NCBI GenBank assembly: GCA_954871525.1
Contig: OX940860.1
Span: 31,404,001 to 31,468,000 of the forward strand
Source of the DNA: Parietaria judaica
Taxonomy: Eukaryota; Streptophyta; Magnoliopsida; Rosales; Urticaceae
Length of the DNA stretch: 64,000 bases
Direction of reading: 5' to 3'
Below are positions 38,633 through 48,909 of this stretch, one piece after another (the first letter of the stretch is position 1; each line of letters starts with the position of its first letter). A program made the position numbers and the translations under genes. Under the pieces are notes generated by a model. That model saw nothing but the letters and a program-made list of their open reading frames with translations, ran no database searches and was not told where the DNA came from.

Positions 38633-38930
38633 CAGGGATGAAGAAAAAAAATAGTTAACCGAATTTTGACTGAAAACCGATACTGATTAAACGCAAACCG
38701 AAATAAAGCGGTTAAAATCGAATATACCAAAAAATAACCGAATACTCGAAATAGATTAAAATAGGGTTTTCGGTTGTGATTTGAAAATCGCAACCGATTA
38801 CCCGTTTATAAATAAATCTTATATTATATTTTCAATCGGTGATAACAATACTTATCACGATGTACTGAAATGCGGTATTCGGTCTATTATTTTTCAAATA
38901 CCGCACCAAATACTTGTTTGTTCACCCCTA
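38633..38930. mobile_element. 298-bp hAT-like MITE rich in AACCGAA words
   Basis: The ends are CAGGGATGAA and, in reverse from the right, TAGGGGTGAA. The flanks are GCTCCTAT (38625-38632) and GCTCCTAC (38931-38938), an 8-bp target duplication with one mismatch. The interior has repeated AACCGAA and CGGTT motifs and no coding capacity. Confidence 0.75.
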
Positions 38931-39098
38931 GCTCCTACTATTTTTGGCTTAGGGGTTAGATCGTTCAAGGTATTTATCGTTTGTCACTCTTAATAATTTA
39001 TTATTCTCACCCTCCTTTTTTTTCCCTCGATCAATAAAAAAAAAAAAGAGAGAACACAATCGACTACTACTTGAGGTGAATTTAGTAAATATCCCCTG

Positions 39099-39229
39099 TC
39101 AATTTTCCTCATGAGTATTATATATATCTATATTATATAATTGAATCGCCGGGGAAAATAATCAATTTTCCTCTTGAGTATTATATATATCTATATTATA
39201 TAATTGAATCGCCGGAGAAAATAAAATCG
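39099..39229. repeat. 63-bp tandem duplication
   Basis: Two adjacent copies of a 63-bp unit that starts TCAATTTTCCTC and includes TCTATATTATATAATTGAAT followed by CGCCGG. They differ at only a few positions. AT-rich intergenic setting. Confidence 0.85.
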
Positions 39230-39903
39230 GTTATGATCTCTCTCTCTTTCATATTTCTAATGGATGTCACAATTGTTATTGCAATCTTGGCTGTTTATTA
39301 GTCTCAAATTCATTATTGAGACTTAATTAGTCATGAGTCATGACACGTGATTAAATGAATTAATAGCGACGTATCTAATATTTAATTTTTGTGACCACGT
39401 AAACTTTTTGCTTTTTCATAATCAAAGTTCCTAACGTTTAGTATTTTACATCTCACAAAAATTCCGTACACTTTTTTCACAATTTTGGGAAACAATATAC
39501 TAATATAGCCTACCGATGATGAAGCTCTTGTTCGTTTTCTCATTCTTTTTCTTTATCTATAAAATAATAAATTATCAGACAAATTACCATCTAAAATAAA
39601 CTTGTTATGGTAAATATGAAAAAAGAAAAAGAAAAAAGAAGGACGCAACTGCATTATAAACGTTGTTTGTCGATATATTTTTGTTGTGTGCAGTTTTTGC
39701 ATTAGGATTTCAACCTTTATTGAAATACATTGAATTTCAATGTGAGTTCTCAAATTGATAAAATGAAATCAAGCAAAGCGAAAATAAATAATGAGATAAA
39801 TAATTGTAGTGATTCGTTCTCATTGCGAGATGTACATCTATTTGCCGCTTGCGAATCTATTTATCGCTATAATTCGATCGGTGCTCTCTAATGTTATAGT
39901 TCT
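39230..39903. other. AT-rich intergenic DNA
   Basis: No gene or repeat boundary recognised. Open frames are short and without codon bias. Confidence 0.4.
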
Positions 39904-40834
39904 TGTTAAGGTCGGATTTGGTCAAATCCATCTTCAACACAACTAATGTCGTTTTGTCCCATAAACGACATAAGAGAAGGCGAGGAAGTTCATCGCCCGA
40001 GGGTCAAATAAGGCGTATCCTCGAGGAGGATTATCTCCGAGGAGGTTTAACCGCGAGGAAGTATGGCTAGCACAAAAGCAGACTGTGATGAAGTGTCCCA
40101 TCACGCTCGACGAGGAATTTCGTCATGATGATTTATGCAGAGCCGAATGACGGCTGACGGGATGCGCATTTAATGAGGCTCACCTACCCACTCTGGCAGT
40201 CTGCTCTTCCCTCAAATCACTCCTAGAGAACCTAGTGATTGGATGTGACAGAGCAGAAGAAAAAAAAAGAGAAGAAATGAGACCCTAGTGATATTGATGG
40301 AAAGCTGGCAAAGTCCTCAGCCTATAAATACTATGAGAAACCTCATTGAGAGGGGGGATGAAAGAGGGGAGACTCTGCACGGAAGAGATGAGTTTCTAGA
40401 GAGAGAAACTAGTTTTTAGAGAGAGAAACTCCAGAAAAAGAGAGATTTCTTTGTATTTTTGATTACCGATCTATTGTAATCCGATTATATTGAGATTAGA
40501 GAGCGCCGTAGTGTATTTGTTCATCATACTCCGAGTGTCCAGCTAATAAACGGGAGAAACCGAGTTCATATCGGAAATACAATAAAACAAAGATATTCAC
40601 TGATCATTGTTGTTAACTTGTTGTTTGTGATTATTTTTGTGACTGGAAAAGGGCGGTGAAAATCGCCCTCTACAGTTTGTTCATCATACTCCGAGTGTCC
40701 AGCTAATAAACGGGAGAAACCGAGCTCATATCGGAAATACAATAAAACAAAGATATTCACTGATCATTGTTGTTAACTTGTTATTTGTGATTATTTTTGT
40801 GACTGGAAAAGGGCGGTGAAAATCGCCCTGTACA
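39904..40834 (+). mobile_element. Solo LTR (family C), plus orientation, with a 160-bp terminal duplication
   Basis: Begins TGTTAAGGTCGGATTTGG and ends AAAATCGCCCTGTACA. The exact 5-bp target duplication GTTCT is at 39899-39903 and 40835-40839. It is the inverted relative of the LTR at 35087-35844. The extra length (931 versus 758 bp) is explained mainly by a tandem duplication of the last 160 bp (units at about 40516-40675 and 40676-40834). A likely TATA segment CCTATAAATACTATGAG lies near 40321, followed by a GAGAGAAACT-rich stretch. No internal retrotransposon region is present. Confidence 0.88.
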
Positions 40835-40839
40835 GTTCT

Positions 40840-41679
40840 CACTCTATTTTTGTGCTCAACGCATTACAATAGCAGCTATAAGTCATATATACTTGAATAT
40901 GAGGTCTACATCGAATACAAATGAAAGACCTAAAATGTCTATGATTTTGCATTGAGGCTTTATAGCAGTTTCAGTGAATTAAGCTTAAATTTCTAAATTG
41001 TAATTGAACATAGCTTGAAATATTATTTAAGAAGAGAAATAAAAAAGATGAGAGATTTATATTCGATTTTCCATTCCAAATATATGATTTGATTTTCCAA
41101 ATAAATTATAGATAAACATCTTAAAAGAAAAATTCGATTCCACTTTTTCTTTTGAATAATTTGACCATGGAGACAGATATCGGAAATTCCATAGCTTTAT
41201 CTTTATTTATGGATGCTTATTCTTGTGGGCTCACTACAAAACTTCAATCAACTCTTGTAGTGGAATCGAATGCGAAATAAACGTGCACATTATGCATAAT
41301 TGTTAGTTAAATTGCGATAGCTATTAAATCCCGATACTAGCATCACCTCGGAGTTAATATAACCGATGTCACTGATGTTAATCCTGGGATTTTGTTTACT
41401 AAAACAACACCGAATGTTACAAACTCCGACTTCGGGGTTAGCATATAAGAATTCAGGGAAAAGTGTAATACGTGGGCGTGTAAAAATGTGACAAGTGGAG
41501 TTTGACGGATGCGTCATAGTAGAAGCCACTTGGAACTTACGGTGACAAAAAAAAAAGTTATTTTTGATACTTTTACCACGACGAAATAGGATTAGGAATA
41601 TGCCGTAGAATTTTGTGTATTTCAAAGTACTTTTACCTGTATTTAACCAATATACTAATATACTAGGGTTTCGAAACCT
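40840..41679. other. Intergenic DNA upstream of the second cyclophilin gene
   Basis: No gene. The stretch 41130-41255 is similar to 32395-32525, indicating that the second cyclophilin came with a duplicated upstream segment. A 131-codon minus-strand frame at 41290-41685 has no recognisable domain and is treated as chance. Confidence 0.45.
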
Positions 41680-41759
41680 AACCACCGTTAATATCCGAAA
41701 GCCGAACCAGAGTTAATCAACCCCATGCAACGTAGAGACTAGAGAGACCTCTATATAAA
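41680..41759 (+). promoter_or_regulatory. Core promoter of the second cyclophilin gene
   Basis: AACCACCGTTAA (41680-41691) corresponds to the AACCACGGTTAA block of copy 1, and TATATAAA lies at 41752-41759, 64 bp before the start codon. The CACGTG element of copy 1 is not preserved here (CATGCAACG in its place), so the two genes may be regulated differently. Confidence 0.6.
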
Positions 41760-41822
41760 CCCTTCACATGGCGTTCATCAATCATCTCTCTTTCATTTCT
41801 CGGAACTGATCACCTATCTTCA

Positions 41823-42338
41823 ATGGAAAACCCTAAGGTGTTCTTCGACATGACCATCGGCGGGAAACCAGCCGCGAGGATCGAGATGGAGCTCTATGCC
41901 GACACCACCCCGATGACGGCCGAGAATTTCCGCTCGCTCTGCACCGGGGAGAAGGGCTGCGGCCAGCGCGGGAAGCCTCTCCACTTCAAGGGATCATCGT
42001 TCCACCGCGTCATCCCGAATTTCATGTGCCAGGGAGGCGATTTCACCGCCGGAAACGGCACTGGCGGCGAGTCAATATACGGTAGCAAATTCAGAGACGA
42101 AAACTTCAAAAAGCGCCACACCGGCCCCGGAGTCCTATCCATGGCCAACGCCGGTCCCAACACTAACGGGTCTCAGTTCTTCATCTGCACCACCAAGACC
42201 GGCTGGCTCGATGGAAAGCACGTCGTCTTCGGGAAGATTACCAACGGCATGAACGTTGTCAAGCTCATCGAGAAGGTCGGCTCACAGTCCGGTAAGTGCT
42301 CGAAGCCTGTCGTCATCGTGGACTGTGGCCAGCTCTGA
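41823..42338 (+). CDS. Cytosolic cyclophilin, copy 2 (diverged duplicate)
   Basis: Intronless 171-aa cyclophilin, tandem paralogue of the gene at 36716 and clearly diverged from it. It retains the plant loop (GCGQRGKP at 46-53), Arg62 in [28 protein letters not shown] and Trp128. Changes relative to copy 1 fall close to the active site: Gly66 of IPGF is Asn, and Glu127 before the tryptophan is Gly. The C-terminal Ala is missing (ends CGQL). Catalytic Arg and ligand-binding Trp are present, so isomerase activity is expected, but substrate preference may be altered. No frameshift or stop was found, so it is a functional candidate rather than a pseudogene. Confidence 0.94.
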   Translation: MENPKVFFDMTIGGKPAARIEMELYADTTPMTAENFRSLCTGEKGCGQRGKPLHFKGSSFHRVIPNFMCQGGDFTAGNGTGGESIYGSKFRDENFKKRHTGPGVLSMANAGPNTNGSQFFICTTKTGWLDGKHVVFGKITNGMNVVKLIEKVGSQSGKCSKPVVIVDCGQL

Positions 42339-43322
42339 GAGATCAGTCCAATCCTATATAACCCTAATAATTCAGCTGACTAGTGAACGTAATTCTCTGT
42401 TTACATTTCATGGATGAATAAAGCGTGGTGTAACTTATAAGATGGAATTTGCCGATGATGCTGATTGTTTTTGTTCATTTCAAATTTTTAATTGGTGTAA
42501 AATAATAGTGACTATAGTATAGATGCTAATATACAATATGGATGCTTATCTAACACATGTAAATTAGTATCAAGTAGTTGATAAGAAATTCAAGAGAAAC
42601 AAATCAGGATCAAGGAAAAAGAAAAAGTAACTCAAATGCGCGAATAATCAAATTCAAGATAAATATATTATTAAATAGAAAAAAATAACCGGAAAGCGTA
42701 GTTGATGATGAAGCTAGAGTTCAAGTATTACAAATAGCGGAACTAAAAATTATATTTGAAAGGTTATATATTATTAAATTTGCGTAAAAATTAAAAAGGA
42801 CGTTGCGGTTAGGAATATTGTGATATGACTTAAACCACAGGATGCGCGGACTCAGTCTTAAATCTTCATTTTAAATAATTTAACATTTTTTATGTGAAAC
42901 CTTTTAGGTTTCATCCTTCATCTTAGCCACTGAGATTCTCATCGTGGCCCGTCGCAGCAGAGGATGGATATCCGCAACCGCAAGCCACCACGGCCCCGGA
43001 TCTAATAACCAACAAAAAAAAAACATGGAAATCATGAAGCATTGCTAATTAATTCATGAGAGAATAGAGCACAGTCACAGACAAACAAGCAAATACATAA
43101 AAACAACCTCAAGCGAGTCAAACTAATTAACTTATAATTTATACTTTACGCATTGAAAATTTTGCTTTCCGCAACATTATGTTACTTTCATGGGTCCGAC
43201 TCTAATGTTATATATGACCTTGGGCGGGAAACAAACCAGAGCCCATAAAATTTATGTATTCGAGTTTTTCTTCTTTTATTTCTTTAAAAAATCATTTATT
43301 TTTTTATTAACTTTTATTATAT
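42339..43322. other. AT-rich intergenic DNA
   Basis: 3' flank of the second cyclophilin, then AT-rich DNA without a recognisable gene or repeat boundary. Confidence 0.4.
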
Positions 43323-44054
43323 GTTTTTTTTTTTTTTTTGAAGAAACGTAGCCATATATTAATGATCGGGATTTAAGTCCCTAAGGATAGTGTGTACAAG
43401 CCATTCCGGGCAAACACACGACCACATGTCGGGAATACGGCCCGCAAGCCGGGATCGAGCTACAAGGTTCGCCGCCTCATTACATGAACGAGGAGCCCAA
43501 CGACACTTGACCACACTAGTCAAGTTCCTAATGTTCGCTACAATCGGACCTTGGACACAATTAAGACTTCCCCCGTTGACAAGGCGAGTTGCACGTAAAC
43601 TATCGGTTTCCACCTCCGACACCGTCCAACCCCTTTCAAGAATGAAATGGAGGCCATGGCGTATTGCAAAACATTCCGCGGATAAGACCGAGTCTACCTT
43701 CTCCATGGACGTTGCCGTAAACCCGATGAGTCTTCCCCGGTTGTCTCTTGCTACCCCACCGAATGCCGCTCGTCCGGTATCCTTGTCCCACGCCGCATCG
43801 ACATTGAGTTTGACGCCTCCGTCTTCGGTCCCCGACCACCCTCGACGTGTGATAGGCCGAGCCAAGGCCAAATGCTCCGTACCGCTAGTGCATTTTTTGA
43901 AGCTAGCAAACCAACACACAATCTCCTCGATCCACACTTCCGGCAATTTGGCATGGTTCTCGAAGAGCCTTAAGTTACGGTCGGACCACGTCGCCCAAAG
44001 GATCCCGCAAAAAAACTCCAAGTTGTAAAAAATATTAACTCTAAAATAATACAA
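43323..44054 (-). pseudogene. 5'-truncated LINE 3' end with RNase H domain
   Basis: The minus strand has an open frame of 231 codons (44054-43359) that matches the end of plant L1-type LINE ORF2. A short post-reverse-transcriptase segment (GILWATWSDRNLRLFEN) is followed by an RNase H domain (RVT_3 type). Acidic landmarks are LNVDAAWD, LSAECFAIRHGL and EVETDSL, and the C-terminal block is CNEAANLVARSRL. The reverse transcriptase and endonuclease regions are absent, so this is a 5'-truncated, immobile copy. A 17-base A tail of the element appears as poly(T) at 43323-43339 on the plus strand, just beyond the stop, as expected for target-primed insertion. No clear target-site duplication was found. 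The frame is still open, so the insertion may be fairly recent. The Met at the frame start is not a true start codon. Confidence 0.85.
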
Positions 44055-44249
44055 CGAGATCTACTTTACTTTGTCATAGAATTAGAAAGAGACAAGACAC
44101 AGATGCTCCAGCAAGTTTTGTCCATTTGCCATTAAAGTCTACCACACACCTACTACATAACTATTATTATTATTTATATTGGACACTACAAGATTATTTT
44201 TCTCATTTTTAATCGCGGCTAAAATCTTTAGTTATGATCTTTTCTAAAA

Positions 44250-44690
44250 GGGTTAATGACGGCAAAAATATCCAAAGTTTGGTCAAAGAACCCCTCGTAT
44301 ACTTAAAGTTTAAAATTGAGCCCACATTTGAGGCGTTAACAACTCCATTATCGTAATATAGTTAACTTACTCGTTAACTCTGGCCACGTGGACAAACATG
44401 AGTTACTAACATGATAATTTTTTACCACGTGAAAGAGCCTAATTAGGGTTTAATTCGTTGTTTTGTCGTAAACGAGGCTGATGTGGGCTCGTCCACATGC
44501 AAAAAATTATTATGTCAGCAACTCACATTTTTCCACGTGACCAGAATTAACGGGTAAGTTAACTGCGTTACGAGAATGGAGTGGTCAACTCCCTAAATAT
44601 GACTTTGGATACTTTTGTCACCACTTTTATACTTTAGGTACACGAATTTTTTTTTTACTAAACTTTGAATATTTTTGCCGTCATTAACCC
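44250..44690. mobile_element. Mutator-type MITE (family D, copy 2)
   Basis: 441 bp, same family as 35984-36452 and 62714-63182. It starts GGGTTAATGACGGCA, ends TGCCGTCATTAACCC, and has long inverted repeats. The exact 9-bp target duplication TTTCTAAAA is at 44241-44249 and 44691-44699. It has more mismatches and small deletions than the other two copies, so it is probably the oldest. Confidence 0.9.
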
Positions 44691-44699
44691 TTTCTAAAA

Positions 44700-45452
44700 T
44701 AACTAGAGTTTAAAGTAAAATAATAACAATAAAATATTAAAACTCAATAAATATGAAGCTATATATATATATATATATATTTTTATAACGATTATTAGTC
44801 AACATCTAGCATATTGTTATTAAATAATATTTTTTATTAATATTTTTTATTATTTAAATTTGACGAATAAAATTATAGTCTATCTCACATTTATTAATCT
44901 TAAATACTTTTATGGTTAGTTTTGCATTTTAAACTCTTGGTGTTTCTGTTAGTCAGTTTAGATATTTTTATCAACGATTGTCCCTTTAAAAAATATAGAC
45001 TGAACACGTATTGGGCCCAAGAGAATAGAGATTAGACTGTAATAACTTTAAAATTTATGGGCCACACTGACATTTAACTTTTACGTAAATAAACCAATGT
45101 CAGCTAATCAGCTTAAGCAGGCCAAGAACCAGCCGACATGAGTTTAACCCCGCGCGTGTCCCACGCGTCGGTCAAAACGGTCAAACCAACCAGCGAATCG
45201 GATCGTGCCACGTGAGATAGTAAGACCTGGTGCCGTGCCAGAGAATCACTCCTCGGTTCGTCCACGGCCCAACTCAGAAACTTCCGATAACGCGACGAAG
45301 AAATCTCTCTCTCTCTCTCTCGGGAGAGATTCTTCGCTGTTTGGCTGCCGAGAAAATTCGAGATTCTCTTTGGCGCGAGCGAGCTCGGGAATCTTGTCTG
45401 CGATTCGTAGCTGAGAATTGAGAGCCGCGATCGCGAGAGCTCGAGGGAGGAA
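44700..45452. other. Intergenic DNA and promoter/leader of the NIPA gene
   Basis: AT-rich to about 45100, including a short TA microsatellite (44761-44781). It then becomes GC-rich toward the gene. GATCGTGCCACGTG at 45201-45214 is identical over 14 bases to the element in the first cyclophilin promoter. A CT tract (45304-45322) lies in the probable 5' leader. No clear TATA box was seen. Confidence 0.5.
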
Positions 45453-47524
45453 ATGACGGTTTCGGACAACACGAAAGGACTGATATTGGCCGTGGCGTCG
45501 AGTGCCTTCATCGGCACGAGCTTCATCCTCAAGAAGAAAGGCCTCAAGCGCGCCGGTGCTAACGGCACTCGAGCAGGTTCGTGATTTCCTCCATTTTTGA
45601 GTTGTCAGATTTCTCTGTATCTCTGTAATTTTGAGTTTCGGCTTCTGGGTTTGTTCGTAATCGTATAGTTGATGTGAATCATATAGAATGAAGTAAATTA
45701 AAATTGAACTCAATTTGAGGACTTAAGAATCCATGTGTTGGAATGAATGAGCTTGTTGAATTGCTATGATTTTGGTTAATTGATTTCCATGGAAGTCATA
45801 TATGCGTGGTTTAGCTTATAATAGCAAGCTCTGAGGAGAAGAAAGCTGAAGGCAATGCTTGAACTTTTCCAGAGCCTATTTGGAAGCTGTATTCTTAATG
45901 CGAATTATGCTTTTTTCGCCTTTAATACCTGTTCTTGTCAAGGGGAATTGAGTGTTCTTGATTTTGTGTAGGGATTGGTGGTTATACTTACTTACTAGAG
46001 CCCTTGTGGTGGGCAGGCATGGTGACAAGTAAGTGTAGCAACACGATTATTAAGAATATCGTTGATAGAAGCGGTTACTGATCCTAATATGCTTCGTCCG
46101 TGTAGTGATTGTTGGGGAGATTGCCAATTTCGTTGCTTATGTATATGCGCCTGCGGTTCTCGTCACTCCACTTGGTGCTCTCAGTATAATTATCAGGTAA
46201 ATGGAATGTATCTGCATTCTCTTATCTTTTTATGAATTTCTCATTTTGATCATGTATAAGAGAAGAACTTACACGGGATTGCCTCTGTGTAGCGCTGTTT
46301 TGGCCCATTTCTTGTTGAAGGAAAAGCTGCAGAAAATGGGCGTTCTGGGGTGTGTGTCGTGTATCGTAGGATCGGTTGTGATCGTGATTCACGCTCCTCA
46401 GGAGCATACTCCAAGCTCCGTTCACGAAATATGGAATCTAGCAACAGAACCAGGTATTTTTACCTGTTATTTTCCGTGACATTTTCAGTACTTATCTTTA
46501 ATACCTTCGTTTTTGATAGTTTCTTATTATTTCCTCTTTAACTGTACTAGCGTTCTTGATATATACTGCGGCTTCAGTCTCGCTCGTGCTCGCTCTGGTT
46601 TTGCATTTTGAACCTCGTTGCGGACAGACAAACATACTTATTTATCTGGGAATCTGTTCGTTGATGGGCTCTATGACGGTAATACATTACCTTTTTGTGG
46701 TACAATCTTCATGTCTTTCGTTTCCTAAACCGACCCCGAACTGTGAAATTTCAGGTTGTAAGCATAAAGGCCATTGGAATTGCGATAAAGCTAACTCTCG
46801 ACGGAATCAGCCAAATTGCCTACCCTCAAACTTGGTTTTTTGTCACCGTCGCAGCAATCTGCATGGTTACACAATTAAATTACCTAAACAGGGTGAGTAT
46901 TGTTTAATGTGAGGATTAAGTATTAACTTATAAGAGCTTTTGTATAGTTCTCGACTTCTTCTAGTGACGGCTTTGCTCTTTTCAGGCGTTAGATACGTTC
47001 AATGCAGCGCTTGTCTCTCCTGTATACTATGTTATGTTCACAACTCTGACAATTATTGCAAGTGTAATAATGTTCAAAGTAATCTATTTTTTTACCCTTT
47101 TCCACAAAGTTGATGTTTCGGAATTGCTAGTGAGGAGAACTTTGTTCATAATTTTAGTTACTATCATATTTTTAGGATTGGTCTGGGCAGAATGCTAGTA
47201 GCATAGCTTCCGAAATATGCGGATTCATTACCGTGCTATCTGGAACAGTCATACTTCATGCAACGAGAGAGCAGGAGCCTGTTACAACGCCAGGTAGTTA
47301 AATACTGGTGTTTTATTCTTGGTGACAGTTTTACAGGATGTACTCTCGAAATGCAGGCTTCATGGCTGCATCGATTACAGCTTTTAATCCTAATTTTTCT
47401 TGATGTTATATTGCCGGTTTTCACTGCAGGACCGGTGACATGGTATATTGGCGGGGATTCAGTGAAGAGCTGCGAAGACGAGCATCTAATAACGTTAAAC
47501 TCTTCGGATTATTTTGCACATTAG
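45453..47524 (+). CDS. NIPA: NIPA-type magnesium transporter, nine exons
   Basis: Multi-pass membrane protein of the NIPA family (DUF803), which carries magnesium across membranes; plant members are placed in endosomal or plasma membranes. Exons: 45453-45576, 45972-46028, 46106-46196, 46293-46453, 46551-46678, 46755-46892, 46986-47078, 47176-47293, 47430-47524. All are GT-AG and join in frame into about 334 aa, the normal family length. Landmarks are the N-terminal DNTKGLILAVASSAFIGTSF segment, then KKKGLKRAGANG, then GYTYLLEPLWWAGM. Further on come EIANFVAYVYAPAVLVTPLG and LGALSIIISAVLAHFLLKEK, followed by GCVSCIVGSVVIVIHAPQE. Later blocks are AIKLTLDGISQIAYPQTWFF and NRALDTFNAALVSPVYYVMF. 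The end is VILHATREQEP plus a short hydrophilic tail. Around nine membrane helices are apparent. No lesions were seen. Confidence 0.92.
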
Positions 47525-48390
47525 ATCTTTACTCGTAAGACGGAATTAGACAAGCATCAAACCTGAGTTATTAAGCAACGCTGCGGTCGGATCTAGAGTA
47601 GTGTTTGCAGAGAAGGGAAGCTCATTAGATTGCAACGTCACGTTCATTTGCTCTCATCTCCTAATCTTTCCGCCAGTTTTCGATCCAAATTACAAGCGAT
47701 TATTTGGCCGCGTTCTAAAAGGAGGATTCGAGATTTCCGTTCCGTTTTCATTGTTAACCCTTTTGGCTTGTGTATACTGAATAGTGATGCATGTGTGTAT
47801 TTTTTTGGTTATCTCAAGTTTTTTTTTTTTTTTTTTTAATTTTTTATTTATTTATAGTGTTAGTTATTGAGAGTTGTAACAATATAATCGGGATTGTATA
47901 TTACTTAACTGATGGATTAAAGTTTTTGATTCTTTCTCTTACTATTTTTTTTCTGTATTTTTTTTAGCAGTTTACTATTGATAGGTCCCGATACGAAAAA
48001 CGCTACAGAAAACATAAGTAAATATACGCGTAAGGCAAGGGAAATTCACTAATGAGATGAAATTGTGGATACTTCGTTCTACTAAACTAATACTCATTAG
48101 CGGTCTAAATGTCATAGATTCATAGAGCTTATCAATTTTAAAATTACTCATATTTATCGAGAGGGTAAGGAAGCTGCAAATGCCCTTGCTAGATTTAGCG
48201 ATGAGAATTCCGATCATCATTGGTCAACTTAATTGGAATTTAAGATCATTTATGAAATAACCCCCAAAATGCAAGTTATACCCGTTTTGTTCCCCGATTT
48301 CATGTTTCTGAAATTTTATTCCCCCTTTTGATATTTTGTCATGTTTTGGACAATACTACCCTTTTTTATCCTCAATTTTCACTCGAATAT
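47525..48390. other. Intergenic DNA downstream of NIPA
   Basis: Probable 3' untranslated region to about 47900 (T-rich tract 47818-47838), followed by AT-rich DNA without a gene. From 48260 the sequence AACCCCCAAAATGCAAGTTATACCC resembles the starts of Mutator-type MITEs in plants, but no matching right end was located. Confidence 0.4.
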
Positions 48391-48394
48391 TTTC

Positions 48395-48448
<54 letters not shown>
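48391..48448. repeat. (CT)n microsatellite
   Basis: CT run of about 58 bp with a single interruption, immediately upstream of an 88-bp tandem array. Confidence 0.9.
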
Positions 48449-48449
<1 letters not shown>

Positions 48450-48474
48450 AGCAAACGATACACTCTGCAAAACC

Positions 48475-48762
48475 CCGAAACCCTCGCCATCCAAACCCGT
48501 TGATTGAGCTTCCCGATCGCGTAAAGGAGGCCGCTCAGTCATCTTCAAACCCGGCGACCTCTGCGAAACCCTTGCCATCCAAACCCGTTGAGTGAGCTTC
48601 CCGATCACGTGAGGGGGGCGGCTCTGTCACCTTCAAACCCGGCGACCTCTGCGAAACCCTCGCCATCCAAACCCGTCGAGTGAGCTTCCCGATCGCGTGA
48701 GGGAGGCGGCTCTGTCACCTTCAAACCCGGCGACCTTTGCGAAACCCTCGCCATCCAAAATA
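48475..48762. repeat. 88-bp tandem repeat, 3.3 copies
   Basis: The block CCATCCAAACCCGT recurs at 48487, 48575, 48663 and (partly) 48751, a period of exactly 88 bp. Units are GC-rich and nearly identical. The period is not a multiple of three, so it is unlikely to have evolved as coding sequence. Confidence 0.93.
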
Positions 48763-48909
48763 CCCAGAAGTATTTTTCGTTAATTAATTGATTTAATTTT
48801 TGTTGTGGGGTAGTTTTCTTCAGAAATGTTGATTATAATTTCTCTCAAAATGTCCTTTTTGATTATCTTGAGATTAGATGTATGTTTTTAAGTACACATT
48901 TATGTAGGT

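Noticed and set aside
35087..40834. A single LTR retrotransposon with the two family C LTRs as its ends and a cyclophilin inside
   Set aside because: The LTRs are in opposite orientation, have different target duplications, and no primer-binding site, polypurine tract or retroviral-type coding region lies between them.
41290..41685. A 131-codon minus-strand frame upstream of the second cyclophilin
   Set aside because: No codon bias or recognisable domain; it overlaps the conserved promoter block of the cyclophilin gene.
43390..44028. A 212-codon plus-strand frame
   Set aside because: It is the shadow of the LINE RNase H frame on the opposite strand and has no domain similarity.
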